In this document: positions 1 to 8,175 of the stretch, piece after piece | Position numbering within the stretch: the stretch's first letter is position 1 | Layout: every line of letters starts with the position of its first letter | Assembly: GCF_001584145.1 (NCBI RefSeq) | Contig: NZ_CP013232.1 | Coordinates: 5,270,001-5,334,000, forward strand | Direction of reading: 5' to 3' | Length of the DNA: 64,000 bases | Origin: Collimonas fungivorans | GTDB lineage: Bacteria > Pseudomonadota > Gammaproteobacteria > Burkholderiales > Burkholderiaceae_D | Notes under the pieces: model-generated | What the model was told of the DNA's origin: nothing | What the model saw: the letters and a program-made list of their open reading frames with translations, nothing else | Database searches by the model: none | Translations under genes and position numbers: made by a program

Positions 1-1325
1 GACCAGACCTGGATGTTCGGTTCACGGTGGTTGATGTCGTATTGCCGCGACAAGGCCTGCCGCACATACTGGTAGCCGGCATCGTTATGGATCGCCGAGA
101 CTTCCAGTTCGCTGCGGTTCTCGTCATCCAGCACCGCGAACAGGCGCATGTCGCGTATCAGCTTCGGCGACAGGTACTGGGCGACAAAACTCTCATCCTT
201 GAAATTGCGCATCGCGTAATGCAAGGTTTCCAGCCATGGCGTGCCGGCCAGTTCGGGGAACCATTGCCTATCTTCGTCGGTGGGCTTTTCGCAGATGCGG
301 CGGATGTCGCTCATCATGCCGAAACCCAGCGCATACGGATTCATGCCGCTGTAATACGATTTGGTCACCGGCGGCTGGTACACCACATTGCTGTGCGAGT
401 GCAGGAACTCCATCATGAAGCCGTCGGTCAGCTTGCCTTCGTCGTATAGCGTATTGAGGATGGTGTAGTGCCAGAACGTGGCCCAGCCTTCGTTCATGAC
501 CTGGGTCTGGCGCTGCGGGTAGAAATACTGCGCGACCTTGCGCACGATGCGGATCACTTCGCGTTCCCACGATTCCAGCAGCGGTGAATTTTTCTCGGCG
601 AAGTACAGCAGGTTTTCCTGCGTCTCGGGCGGGAAGCGTCCTTCCACCTGCTCGGCCGCTTCCGATTTTTTTTCCGGCAAGGTGCGCCACAATTCATTGA
701 CCTGCGACTGCATGTATTCGGCCCGCTCGCGCCGCTGCGCCTGTTCTTTCTCCAGCGACAGTTTCTGCGGCCGCTTGTAGCGGTCGACGCCATAGTGCAT
801 CAAGGCATGGCAGGAATCCAGCAGTTCCTCGACCTTGGAAAAGCCGTAGCGCTCTTCGCATTCGGCGATGTATGCCTTGGCGTAGACCAGGTAGTCGATG
901 ATGGCGTGGGCGTCGGTCCACAGCTGGAACAGGTAGTTGCCCTTGAAAAAAGAATTATGCCCATACGCTGCATGCGCCACCACCAGCGCCTGCATAGTCA
1001 TGGTGTTTTCTTCCATCAGGTAGGCGATGCAGGGATTCGAATTGATGACGATTTCGTAAGCCAGCCCCATCTGCCCGCGCTTGTAGTCGCGCTCGGTCAT
1101 CAGGAAATGCTTGCCGAACGACCAGTGCCGGTAATTCACCGGCATGCCGGCCGAGGCATAAGCGTCCATCATCTGTTCGGCGGTGATGATTTCCAGCTGG
1201 ATCGGATAGATATCCAGCTTGTAATTGGCGGCGACGCGGGCGATCTCATCGTTGTACAGCTCGATCAGATCGAAAGTCCAGTCGGACGGGCACGGCAAAG
1301 GCTGGTGGATCAGACGGTCGTTCAT
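1..1325 (-). CDS. spoVR: SpoVR family protein (YcgB-like), 3' end outside window
   Basis: Reading the minus strand from an ATG at 1325 gives an uninterrupted frame of about 441 codons that leaves the window at base 1. The family is usually a little over 500 residues, so the C-terminal part is missing. The translation starts MNDRLIHQPLPCPSDW and contains the family-typical stretches NYRHWSFGKHF, AHAAYGHNSFFKGNYLF and MNEGWATFWHY. Its ATG overlaps the stop of the upstream DUF444 gene (ATGA), so the two are translationally coupled. In non-sporulating proteobacteria SpoVR accompanies PrkA and YeaH in a stress/starvation cluster; its biochemical role is not settled. The identity is secure, the function is not. 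Confidence 0.93.
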   Translation of the reverse strand, partial: MNDRLIHQPLPCPSDWTFDLIELYNDEIARVAANYKLDIYPIQLEIITAEQMMDAYASAGMPVNYRHWSFGKHFLMTERDYKRGQMGLAYEIVINSNPCIAYLMEENTMTMQALVVAHAAYGHNSFFKGNYLFQLWTDAHAIIDYLVYAKAYIAECEERYGFSKVEELLDSCHALMHYGVDRYKRPQKLSLEKEQAQRRERAEYMQSQVNELWRTLPEKKSEAAEQVEGRFPPETQENLLYFAEKNSPLLESWEREVIRIVRKVAQYFYPQRQTQVMNEGWATFWHYTILNTLYDEGKLTDGFMMEFLHSHSNVVYQPPVTKSYYSGMNPYALGFGMMSDIRRICEKPTDEDRQWFPELAGTPWLETLHYAMRNFKDESFVAQYLSPKLIRDMRLFAVLDDENRSELEVSAIHNDAGYQYVRQALSRQYDINHREPNIQVW

Positions 1326-2587
1326 GACTGCACCTGCTTTTCAAACAGTTCGCGGAACACCGGATAGATCTCGCTGGCAGCCTGCACTTTTTTCATGGCA
1401 AACTGGGGATTGACCGCAGCGATCTGCTGATATTCGGTCCATAGGTTCTGCTCTTCGACGGTAACCTGGATGTAGGCGAAATAACGCGAGCGCGGCAGTA
1501 TTTCGAGCTCCAGCAACTGCCGGCATTTCGGTGAATCATCATTCCAGTTGTCGCCGTCGGAGGCTTGCGCGCCGTAGATATTCCAGTCGCCCGGCGGATA
1601 GCGGTCGTCGATGATCTGCTTCATCAGTTCCAGCGCGCTCGACACCACCGTGCCGCCGCTTTCCTGGGAATGGAAGAAGGTTTCTTCATCGACCTCGTCG
1701 GCGCGCGTGTGATGGCGGATGAAGACTACTTCGATATGTTCGTAGTTACGGGTCAGGAACAGGTAGAGCAGGATAAAAAAACGCTTCGACAGGTCTTTGC
1801 GCTGCTCATCCATCGAGCCCGATACGTCCATCACGCAAAACATCACGGCCCGGCTGGACGGTTGTGGCACCTTGACCCGGTTGACGTAACGCAGGTCGAA
1901 AGGATCGATGAACGGGATGCGCCAGATGCGGCCTTTGAGGTGATGGATATCGTCTTCCAGGCGCTTGATTTCCTCGCGCCGGTCCTGTGGATCGGCCTTG
2001 AGCGTCTCCATCAGCAGTTCCAGCTCGCGCAGCCTGACCACCAGCGGCGAACCAAGCGCGATCCGCCGACCCAGCGAGCTGCGCAGGGAACGCACGATGT
2101 CGATATTGTTGGGCGTGCCGTCGGTCGAATAACCGGCGCGCATGTTTTTCCAGCTCGGCACCGCCAGCAGGTTGGTCTTGATCAGGCGCGGCAATTCCAG
2201 GTCTTCGAAGAAGTACTGCATGAATTCTTCGCGCGACAGCTGGAACACGAATTCATCTTCGCCTTCGCCCTGGTCGCTGGCCGAGCTGCCGCCGCCGCTC
2301 TGGCCGCCGTCCGGACGTGCAATGCGGTCGCCTTGCAGATAATCCTGGTTGCCGGGATGGACCATCTCGCGCTTGCCGCCGGGACCATGGCCGAAGATCG
2401 GTTCGTTGATGCCCTTGCGCGGAATGCTGATGCTCTTGGCGTTTTCGATTTCCTTGATGCCGCGGTCGCGCACGGCTTCCGTCACCGAGCGATGGATGGC
2501 CGCCCGGAAGCGCCGTAAGAAACGCTCCCGGTTGGCAATGCTTTTGTTCTTGCCAGACAGTCTACGGTCGATTATCTGATGCAACAC
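1322..2587 (-). CDS. yeaH: YeaH/YhbH family (DUF444) protein with von Willebrand A-type domain
   Basis: This 421-residue protein has the layout of YeaH/YhbH. A basic N-terminus (GKNKSIANRERF) is followed by a low-complexity linker rich in Gly, Ser and Gln around residues 90-112. A C-terminal VWA-like domain carries the metal-site motif DVSGSMD near residues 254-260. It is the middle gene of prkA-yeaH-spoVR, 68 bases downstream of prkA and overlapping spoVR by four bases. In enterobacteria YeaH acts with the kinase YeaG/PrkA in adaptation to nitrogen starvation and stationary phase; a similar role here is inference. Length and motifs match the family. Confidence 0.95.
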   Translation of the reverse strand: MLHQIIDRRLSGKNKSIANRERFLRRFRAAIHRSVTEAVRDRGIKEIENAKSISIPRKGINEPIFGHGPGGKREMVHPGNQDYLQGDRIARPDGGQSGGGSSASDQGEGEDEFVFQLSREEFMQYFFEDLELPRLIKTNLLAVPSWKNMRAGYSTDGTPNNIDIVRSLRSSLGRRIALGSPLVVRLRELELLMETLKADPQDRREEIKRLEDDIHHLKGRIWRIPFIDPFDLRYVNRVKVPQPSSRAVMFCVMDVSGSMDEQRKDLSKRFFILLYLFLTRNYEHIEVVFIRHHTRADEVDEETFFHSQESGGTVVSSALELMKQIIDDRYPPGDWNIYGAQASDGDNWNDDSPKCRQLLELEILPRSRYFAYIQVTVEEQNLWTEYQQIAAVNPQFAMKKVQAASEIYPVFRELFEKQVQS

Positions 2588-2655
2588 GGTCGGCTCTCCC
2601 AGGGTGAGTCGCTGAACTTATCCTATACTTTATCCATGCCTACCCAGTGCCCACC

Positions 2656-4578
2656 TTACGATGATTTACGCACACGCAGATACCATTCGCACAGCAAGCG
2701 CACCTGCTTCGGCGTGTAACCCTTGCTGACCATGCGGTTGACGAAATCTTCATGCTTGCGCAATTCTTCGTTCGACCCTTTGGCGTTGAATGAAATAACC
2801 GGCAACAAGTCTTCGGTGTTCGAGAACATCTTCTTCTCGATCACCACGCGCAGTTTTTCGTAGCTGGTCCAGAGCGGATTCTTGCCGGCGTTCGAGACCC
2901 GTGCGCGCAACACGAAATTGACGATCTCGTTACGGAAATCCTTGGGGTTGCTGATGCCGGCAGGTTTTTCGATTTTTTCCAGCTCGCCGTTCAAGGCAGC
3001 GCGGTCAAAGCTTTCGCCGGTGTCATGGTCGCGGAATTCCTGGTCCTGTATCCAGAAATCGGCATACGTCACGTAACGGTCAAAGACGTTCTGGCCGTAT
3101 TCCGAATACGATTCCAGGTAGGCGGTCTGGATTTCCTTGCCGATGAATTCGGCATACCGCGTGGCCAGCGTATCCTTCACGTAAGACAGGTATTTCTGCT
3201 CGATTTCTTGCGGGAACTGCTCGCGTTCGATCTGCTGTTCCAGCACATACATCAGGTGCACCGGATTGGCCGCGACTTCGGTCGAATCGAAATTGAATAC
3301 GCGCGACAGTATCTTGAAGGCGAAGCGGGTCGAGACCCCGGTCATGCCTTCATCGACGCCGGCATAATCGCGATACTCCTGGAACGACTTGGCTTTCGGA
3401 TCGCTGTCTTTCAGGTTCTCGCCGTCATACACCTGCATCTTGGAGAAGATGCTGGAGTTCTCCGGTTCACCCAGGCGCGTCAGGATGGAAAACTGCGCCA
3501 TCATCTTCAGCGTGCCCGGCGCGCAGATCGCCTTGCCCAGCGAAGAAGTGCGGATCAGCTTTTCGTAGATCTTGATTTCTTCCGACACCCGCAGGCAATA
3601 CGGCACCTTGACGATATAGATGCGATCGAGCAAGGCTTCGTTGTTCTTGTTGTTGCGGAACGCTTTCCATTCCGATTCGTTGGAGTGGGCCAGAATGATG
3701 CCGTCGAACGGGATCGCGCCAAAACCTTCGGTGCCCTTGAAATTGCCTTCCTGCGTGGCGGTCAGCAACGGGTGCAGCACCTTGATCGGCGCCTTGAACA
3801 TTTCGACGAATTCCAGCAAACCCTGGTTCGACAGGCACAGGCCGCCGGAATAACTGTAGGCGTCGGCGTCGTCCTGCGAATATTGCTCGAGCTTGCGGAT
3901 ATCGACCTTGCCGACCAGGGTCGAGATGTCCTGGTTGTTTTCATCGCCCGGTTCAGTCTTGGAAATCGCGATCTGCCGCAGGATCGAGGGATAACGCTTG
4001 ACCACGCGGAACTTGCGGATGTCGCCGTTGAATTCATGCAGGCGCTTGACGGCCCACGGACTCAGTATCGATTTCAGGTAGCGGCGCGGAATGCCGTACT
4101 GTTCTTCCAGGATAGCGCCATCTTCTTCGTAGTCGAACAAACCGAGCGGCGACTCGTTGACCGGCGATCCCTTGAGGGAATAGAACGGCACATGCTCCAT
4201 CAATTGTTTGAGGCGCTCGGCGATCGACGATTTGCCGCCGCCCACCGGACCGAGCAGATACAGGATCTGCTTGCGTTCTTCCAGCCCTTGCGCGGCGTGC
4301 CGGAAATAAGCGACCACCTGTTCGATCACTTCTTCGGCGCCGTAGAATTCCTTGAACGCCGGATAGACCTTGAGCACCTTGTTGGCAAAGATGCGCGACA
4401 AGGAAGGGTCGTGCCTTGTATCAACCTGCTGCGGTTCGCCTATCGCCATCAGCATGCGTTCCCCGGCTGTTGCATAACAGCTGGGATCAGTCTTACAAAG
4501 CGCAAGATATTCTTCTAAGGAAAACTCTTCTTCTCTGGTTTTGTCGAACCGACTCGCAAAGCTGCTGTAGATATCCAT
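2656..4578 (-). CDS. prkA: PrkA (YeaG) family AAA+ serine protein kinase
   Basis: A 640-residue protein with the N-terminal PrkA AAA+ domain. The Walker A motif GPVGGGKS lies at residues 110-117 and the Walker B/sensor region follows around IILAHSNESEW; the C-terminal half is the PrkA kinase-like domain. The start MDIYSSFASRFDK is the usual family start and has a GGGGGTG ribosome site just upstream. It is the first gene of prkA-yeaH-spoVR. Family members are stress-induced ATP-dependent kinases or proteases whose substrates remain poorly defined. I saw no clear sigma-54 -24/-12 element in the 150 bases upstream, although the E. coli homologue is nitrogen-regulated. Confidence 0.96.
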   Translation of the reverse strand: MDIYSSFASRFDKTREEEFSLEEYLALCKTDPSCYATAGERMLMAIGEPQQVDTRHDPSLSRIFANKVLKVYPAFKEFYGAEEVIEQVVAYFRHAAQGLEERKQILYLLGPVGGGKSSIAERLKQLMEHVPFYSLKGSPVNESPLGLFDYEEDGAILEEQYGIPRRYLKSILSPWAVKRLHEFNGDIRKFRVVKRYPSILRQIAISKTEPGDENNQDISTLVGKVDIRKLEQYSQDDADAYSYSGGLCLSNQGLLEFVEMFKAPIKVLHPLLTATQEGNFKGTEGFGAIPFDGIILAHSNESEWKAFRNNKNNEALLDRIYIVKVPYCLRVSEEIKIYEKLIRTSSLGKAICAPGTLKMMAQFSILTRLGEPENSSIFSKMQVYDGENLKDSDPKAKSFQEYRDYAGVDEGMTGVSTRFAFKILSRVFNFDSTEVAANPVHLMYVLEQQIEREQFPQEIEQKYLSYVKDTLATRYAEFIGKEIQTAYLESYSEYGQNVFDRYVTYADFWIQDQEFRDHDTGESFDRAALNGELEKIEKPAGISNPKDFRNEIVNFVLRARVSNAGKNPLWTSYEKLRVVIEKKMFSNTEDLLPVISFNAKGSNEELRKHEDFVNRMVSKGYTPKQVRLLCEWYLRVRKSS

Positions 4579-4731
4579 ATCACCCCCGCATCAACGATGT
4601 TGCGAAAACAAATTGAAGATTATTTCTACCGATTTCGACCTCTTCAGATACTCACAGTTCCTTGATCGGCCAGCTTCGTTTTTCGACGCGGCCCAGAAGA
4701 GGATTTACACGATTTGATTCTAAACCTTTTT

Positions 4732-5988
4732 CTAAGATGCAACAGGGTTTTCTGATTTTTCATTCCAAGGCGCGACCTTGAATAAAATCAACATCCCTGG
4801 CAGCGCCAGTACAAAACATAATATGAAAAAATGGAACCAGCCGGTTTCGGCAACAATGTAACCGACCGAGGAATTGATAAAGGTGCGTGGCACCGCAGCA
4901 AGGCTGGTAAACAAGGCATATTGCGTCGCCGTGTAGCGCGGATCTGTAGTGCGCGCGATATAGGCCACGAAAGCGGCGGTGCCGAGGCCGACGCCAAACG
5001 CCTCGCCGCCGATCACGATGGCCAGCACCAGCGGATCGGGGCCGGCCTGGGCCAGCCAGGCGAAACCAAGGATGGTCACCGCCTGCACCACGCCGAAAAT
5101 CCACAAGGCGCGGTTGATGCCGATCTGCACCATCCAGATGCCGCCAACCAAGCCGCCGACCAGGCTGGCCCACAAGCTGGTGGTCTTGGAAATGACGCCG
5201 ATCTGGGTCAGCGAAAAACCAAGATCGATATAAAACCTGGTAGCAAGCGCGGTCGCCATGCTGTCGCCCAGCTTGTACAGGAAGATGAAAGCCAGCACCC
5301 ACAATGCGCCGCGCCAGCCGTCGCGAGCGATGAATTCCTGGAACGGCAGCACCACGGCTTGCCGCAGGTTCTTCGGCGGCGCGCCGTATACCGCCGGTTC
5401 CTTGATCATCAGGGTGCAGATCAGGCCCGGCAGCATGAATCCCGCCGTAATCCAGAATACCGCCTGCCAGCTCATGTGGTCGGCCAGGAACAGCGACAAG
5501 GCGCCCGGCACCATGCCCGCTACCTTGTAGGCGTTGACGTTGATCGCCGCGCCCAGGCCCTGTTCGTTGTCAGGCAGGATTTCGCGCCGGTAGGCGTCGA
5601 TCACGATGTCCTGGCTGGCCGACAGGAAGGCCACCAGCGACGCCATGAAGGCAATCGTCGCCACCTGGGTATGCGGATTTAGCATGCCCATGCCGCCAAT
5701 AGCGACAAACAGGCTGGCCTGGGTCAGCATCATCCAGCTGCGCCTGCGGCCCAGCTTGCCGAAATGAAAGCGGTCCATCAGCGGCGACCACAGGAATTTC
5801 CAGGTGTAGGGAAACATCACCAGCGCAAACAGGCCGAGCGCTTTGACATCAAGGCCGGATTTGCTCAGCCATGCTTGCAGCAGACTGAGCAGGATAAACA
5901 GCGGCAGGCCGGAACTGAAGCCGAGGAAGGCGCAGATCAGCATGCGCCGGTTGAGATAGTGGTGCCAGGGATTTGAATCTGATGTCAT
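4732..5988 (-). CDS. ampG: AmpG-like MFS muropeptide permease
   Basis: A 418-residue hydrophobic protein with about twelve predicted membrane spans. The N-terminus YLNRRMLICAFLGFSSGLP and the segment LWSPLMDRFHFGKLGRRRSW are characteristic of AmpG, the inner-membrane permease that imports anhydro-muropeptides for cell-wall recycling. Length fits the shorter, betaproteobacterial AmpG class. It lies downstream of metW on the same strand but is separated from it by an 18-bp-arm hairpin (6020-6060), so shared transcription is doubtful. No beta-lactamase gene is nearby. A different sugar or peptide substrate cannot be excluded from sequence alone. Confidence 0.88.
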   Translation of the reverse strand: MTSDSNPWHHYLNRRMLICAFLGFSSGLPLFILLSLLQAWLSKSGLDVKALGLFALVMFPYTWKFLWSPLMDRFHFGKLGRRRSWMMLTQASLFVAIGGMGMLNPHTQVATIAFMASLVAFLSASQDIVIDAYRREILPDNEQGLGAAINVNAYKVAGMVPGALSLFLADHMSWQAVFWITAGFMLPGLICTLMIKEPAVYGAPPKNLRQAVVLPFQEFIARDGWRGALWVLAFIFLYKLGDSMATALATRFYIDLGFSLTQIGVISKTTSLWASLVGGLVGGIWMVQIGINRALWIFGVVQAVTILGFAWLAQAGPDPLVLAIVIGGEAFGVGLGTAAFVAYIARTTDPRYTATQYALFTSLAAVPRTFINSSVGYIVAETGWFHFFILCFVLALPGMLILFKVAPWNEKSENPVAS

Positions 5989-6019
5989 GGATGCGCCCGC
6001 GGCGGCGGGAGTTTAGGAT

Positions 6020-6060
6020 CCGGGGCCAGGCTGCAACCGCTAGTTGCAGCCTGGCCCCGG
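6020..6060. repeat. perfect 18-bp inverted repeat between metW and ampG
   Basis: Two perfectly complementary 18-base arms (6020-6037 and 6043-6060) flank a 5-base loop. The sequence begins six bases after the metW stop on the minus strand. It would form a very stable stem, but no run of T follows on either strand, so it is not a classical intrinsic terminator. It may protect the metW mRNA 3' end, act as an attenuator, or be a copy of a dispersed palindromic repeat. Confidence 0.85.
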
Positions 6061-6065
6061 CTTCC

Positions 6066-6668
6066 TTATTTTTTTCGGAAACGGAATACCGCAAGACTAC
6101 CACGCCAGTTTGGCAGCATCGATATCGGCTGGCCGTCGTGCAAGGCGACGCATTCGAGCACTTCCAGGCCGACTTCATTGGCCAGCTCTTCAAAATCCTT
6201 GATGGTGGCGCAGCGCAGGTTGGGCGTGTCATACCACTCGTAAGGCAGCGACTTGGACACCGGCATGCGGCCGCGCAGCAGCGCTACCCGGTGCGGCCAG
6301 TAGGCAAAATTGGGGAAGGAAACGATCGCTTCGCGCCCGACCCTGGCGATGTCACGTAATACTCCTTCAACATTTTTCATCATTTGCAGGGCCGACAGGC
6401 ACAGCACGGTGTCGAAAGCGTTGTCGGCAAACAGCGTCAGCCCGGCTTCCATGTCCTGCTGAATCACCGAAACCCCGCGCGCCACGCACACCGGGATCTT
6501 GGCGTCGTCGATTTCGACGCCATAACCGGCGCACTGCTTGTCGGACTGCAGGTAATCGAGCATGACGCCGTCGCCGCAGCCCAGGTCGAGCACCTGCGAC
6601 TCGCCGCGCACCCAGTGCGCGATAAAGGCCAGGTCGGGTCGCAAGCTGCTTAATTGATCAAAATTCAT
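6066..6668 (-). CDS. metW: methionine biosynthesis protein MetW (methyltransferase-like)
   Basis: A 200-residue class I methyltransferase-fold protein with the SAM-binding motif [12 protein letters not shown] near residues 27-38. [10 protein letters not shown] and [10 protein letters not shown] are typical of MetW. MetW partners the homoserine acyltransferase MetX in many proteobacteria and is needed for its full activity. The start codon lies inside the end of metX (11-base overlap), which indicates translational coupling. Both genes therefore share the riboswitch-controlled leader upstream of metX. Confidence 0.96.
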   Translation of the reverse strand: MNFDQLSSLRPDLAFIAHWVRGESQVLDLGCGDGVMLDYLQSDKQCAGYGVEIDDAKIPVCVARGVSVIQQDMEAGLTLFADNAFDTVLCLSALQMMKNVEGVLRDIARVGREAIVSFPNFAYWPHRVALLRGRMPVSKSLPYEWYDTPNLRCATIKDFEELANEVGLEVLECVALHDGQPISMLPNWRGSLAVFRFRKK

Positions 6669-7836
6669 GCACTGCTCCTGCTGCTTCAGTTACTGCTTTC
6701 GATGCCGCCGGCTGTTCCAGTTCCTGCCAGATGCGGTTGTAATATTCGCCCACCACGCTCATGTAACGCGGGTCGTCCAGCAAAAAGGCGTCGTGGCCGT
6801 GCGGCGCATCGATCTCGGCATAACTGACGCGGCGCTTGTTGTTGACCAGCGCCTGCACCATTTCGCGGCTGCGTTCCGGCGAAAAACGCCAGTCGGTCAT
6901 GAACGAGACCAGCAGGAATTGCGCCTGGGTCTTGCTCAGGGCGCGGGTCAGGTCGCCGTCGTATTCCTTGGCCGGGTCAAAATAATCGAGGGCCTTGGTG
7001 ATCAGCAGGTAGGTGTTGGCATCAAAGTATTCGGAGAATTTGTCGCCCTGGTAGCGCAGGTAGGATTCGATTTCGAAATCGATGCCGAAGCCGAACTGGT
7101 AACTGCCGGAACGCAGGTCGCGGCCGAATTTCTCGGCCATGTCGTCGTCCGACAGATAGGTGATGTGGCCCACCATGCGCGCTACCCGCAAACCGTTCTT
7201 CGGCACCACGCCATGGGCGTAATAGTCGCCGCCATGGAAACCGGGGTCGGTCAGGATAGCCTGGCGCGCAACGTCGTTGAACGCGATGTTTTGCGCCGAC
7301 AGCTTGGGCGTCGAGGCGATCACCACGCAATGGCGCAGGCGGGCCGGATACAACAGGCTCCAGGCCAGGGCCTGCATGCCGCCCAGCGAACCGCCCATGA
7401 CGGCGGCGAACTGGACGATGCCGAGCGCATCGGCGAGGCGCGCCTGCGCTTGCACCCAGTCTTCCACAGTCACGACCGGGAAGTCCGCGCCATACGGTTT
7501 GCCGGTGGCGGCGTTGATATGCATGGGGCCGGTCGAGCCGAAACAGGAACCGAGGTTGTTGACGCCGATGACAAAGAACTTGTTGGTGTCGAGCGCCTTG
7601 CCCGGCCCCACCATGTTGTCCCACCAGCCGACGTTCTTTTCATCGTCCCGGTAGACGCCGGCGACGTGGTGCGAGGCGTTCAGGGCGTGACACACCAGCA
7701 CTGCATTCGACTTGTCGGCGTTGAGGCTGCCGTAGGTTTCGTACACCAGTGTGTAATCCGCCAGCAGCGCGCCGCTTTGCAATTGCAGCGGCGTCGCGAA
7801 ATGCATGGACTGCGGGGCAACTATTCCGAGGGACAT
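6658..7836 (-). CDS. metX: homoserine O-acyltransferase MetX
   Basis: A 392-residue alpha/beta-hydrolase-fold acyltransferase. The nucleophile elbow [10 protein letters not shown] places the catalytic serine near residue 150. The acid and histidine of the triad are probably in [10 protein letters not shown] and DAPHGHDAF towards the C-terminus. It activates homoserine for methionine synthesis. Family members annotated as acetyltransferases often use succinyl-CoA instead, so the acyl donor is left open. It is followed by the overlapping metW. A structured leader with a SAM-II-like aptamer and intrinsic terminator precedes it, implying feedback by S-adenosylmethionine. Confidence 0.95.
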   Translation of the reverse strand: MSLGIVAPQSMHFATPLQLQSGALLADYTLVYETYGSLNADKSNAVLVCHALNASHHVAGVYRDDEKNVGWWDNMVGPGKALDTNKFFVIGVNNLGSCFGSTGPMHINAATGKPYGADFPVVTVEDWVQAQARLADALGIVQFAAVMGGSLGGMQALAWSLLYPARLRHCVVIASTPKLSAQNIAFNDVARQAILTDPGFHGGDYYAHGVVPKNGLRVARMVGHITYLSDDDMAEKFGRDLRSGSYQFGFGIDFEIESYLRYQGDKFSEYFDANTYLLITKALDYFDPAKEYDGDLTRALSKTQAQFLLVSFMTDWRFSPERSREMVQALVNNKRRVSYAEIDAPHGHDAFLLDDPRYMSVVGEYYNRIWQELEQPAASKAVTEAAGAVHEF

Positions 7837-7856
7837 GGTAAGGACCTAATAACAAT

Positions 7857-7889
7857 AAAAAAAGCCCGAGAGCTTTCGCTAATCGGGCT
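7857..7889 (-). terminator. intrinsic terminator in metX leader (riboswitch expression platform)
   Basis: On the minus strand AGCCCGA and TCGGGCT form a perfect 7-bp stem around a 13-base loop, followed directly by seven T. It lies between the SAM-II-like aptamer and the metX start codon, 20 bases upstream of the ATG. No gene ends there, so it is an attenuator and not the terminator of a preceding gene. Confidence 0.9.
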
Positions 7890-7908
7890 AAATTCTGGGC
7901 TTGTACTT

Positions 7909-8018
7909 CAAGCTCGCTTTAGCCGTATTTATTTGGCAGCGCCTGGTCCAGGGACCTGGTGCTGCCGCGCGCCCGCAAGCTGAGGTGGTGAGACCATTCA
8001 AATCGGCGCGATAGCTCA
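7909..8018 (-). ncRNA. SAM-II-like riboswitch in the metX leader, with an extra hairpin
   Basis: On the minus strand the leader contains GCGCCGATTTGAA, then AGCTTGCGGGCGC, then AAATACGGCTAAAGCGAGCT. This order resembles the SAM-II (metX/metA) aptamer: a P1 stem GCGCC/GGCGC, a conserved GAUUU segment, and a 3' GCUAAA segment. The loop AGCUUGC can pair with downstream GCGAGCU (one G-U), as expected for the pseudoknot. A very stable 32-base hairpin (7935-7966) is inserted between P1 and the 3' segment and makes the element longer than the classical form. It precedes metX and an intrinsic terminator, fitting SAM-dependent attenuation. I could not run a covariance model. Confidence 0.75.
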
Positions 8019-8062
8019 AGAATAACCAAGTCGGGGCCTGGCGTCAAACCGGAACCGTATAA

Positions 8063-8174
8063 CTATCAGGACTTACGCAACACCGCCCCAGCGGCGTTAC
8101 TCCTCCTCGCCGTACGCCGCGTACTGTCTTCGTCGTCGTGCCTTGCTGGGGCGGTGTTGCGTAAGTCCCGATAG
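8063..8174 (-). repeat. inverted-repeat element, copy A1 (30-nt arms)
   Basis: Arms 8063-8092 and 8145-8174 are complementary over 30 positions with one mismatch, enclosing a 52-base core. One end lies one base after the ptsI stop codon. Read on the minus strand the core begins AAGGCACGACGACGAAGAC, holds a small GTACGC/GCGTAC palindrome and ends GAGGAGGAGTAACGCC. A second copy with different but self-complementary arms is at 22548-22659, and a similar core occurs in the element at 36109-36272. It may act as a transcript-end hairpin for ptsI as well as being a dispersed repeat. Confidence 0.9.
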
Positions 8175-8175
8175 A

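Noticed and set aside
27..1367. plus-strand open frames at the left edge
   Set aside because: They mirror spoVR on the minus strand, which is open to the edge and clearly recognisable.
3025..4518. 497-codon open frame on the plus strand
   Set aside because: Antisense to prkA; shadow of a well-identified gene.
4579..4731. sigma-54 promoter upstream of prkA, as in E. coli yeaG
   Set aside because: TGGCCGATC occurs but no GC at the -12 position.
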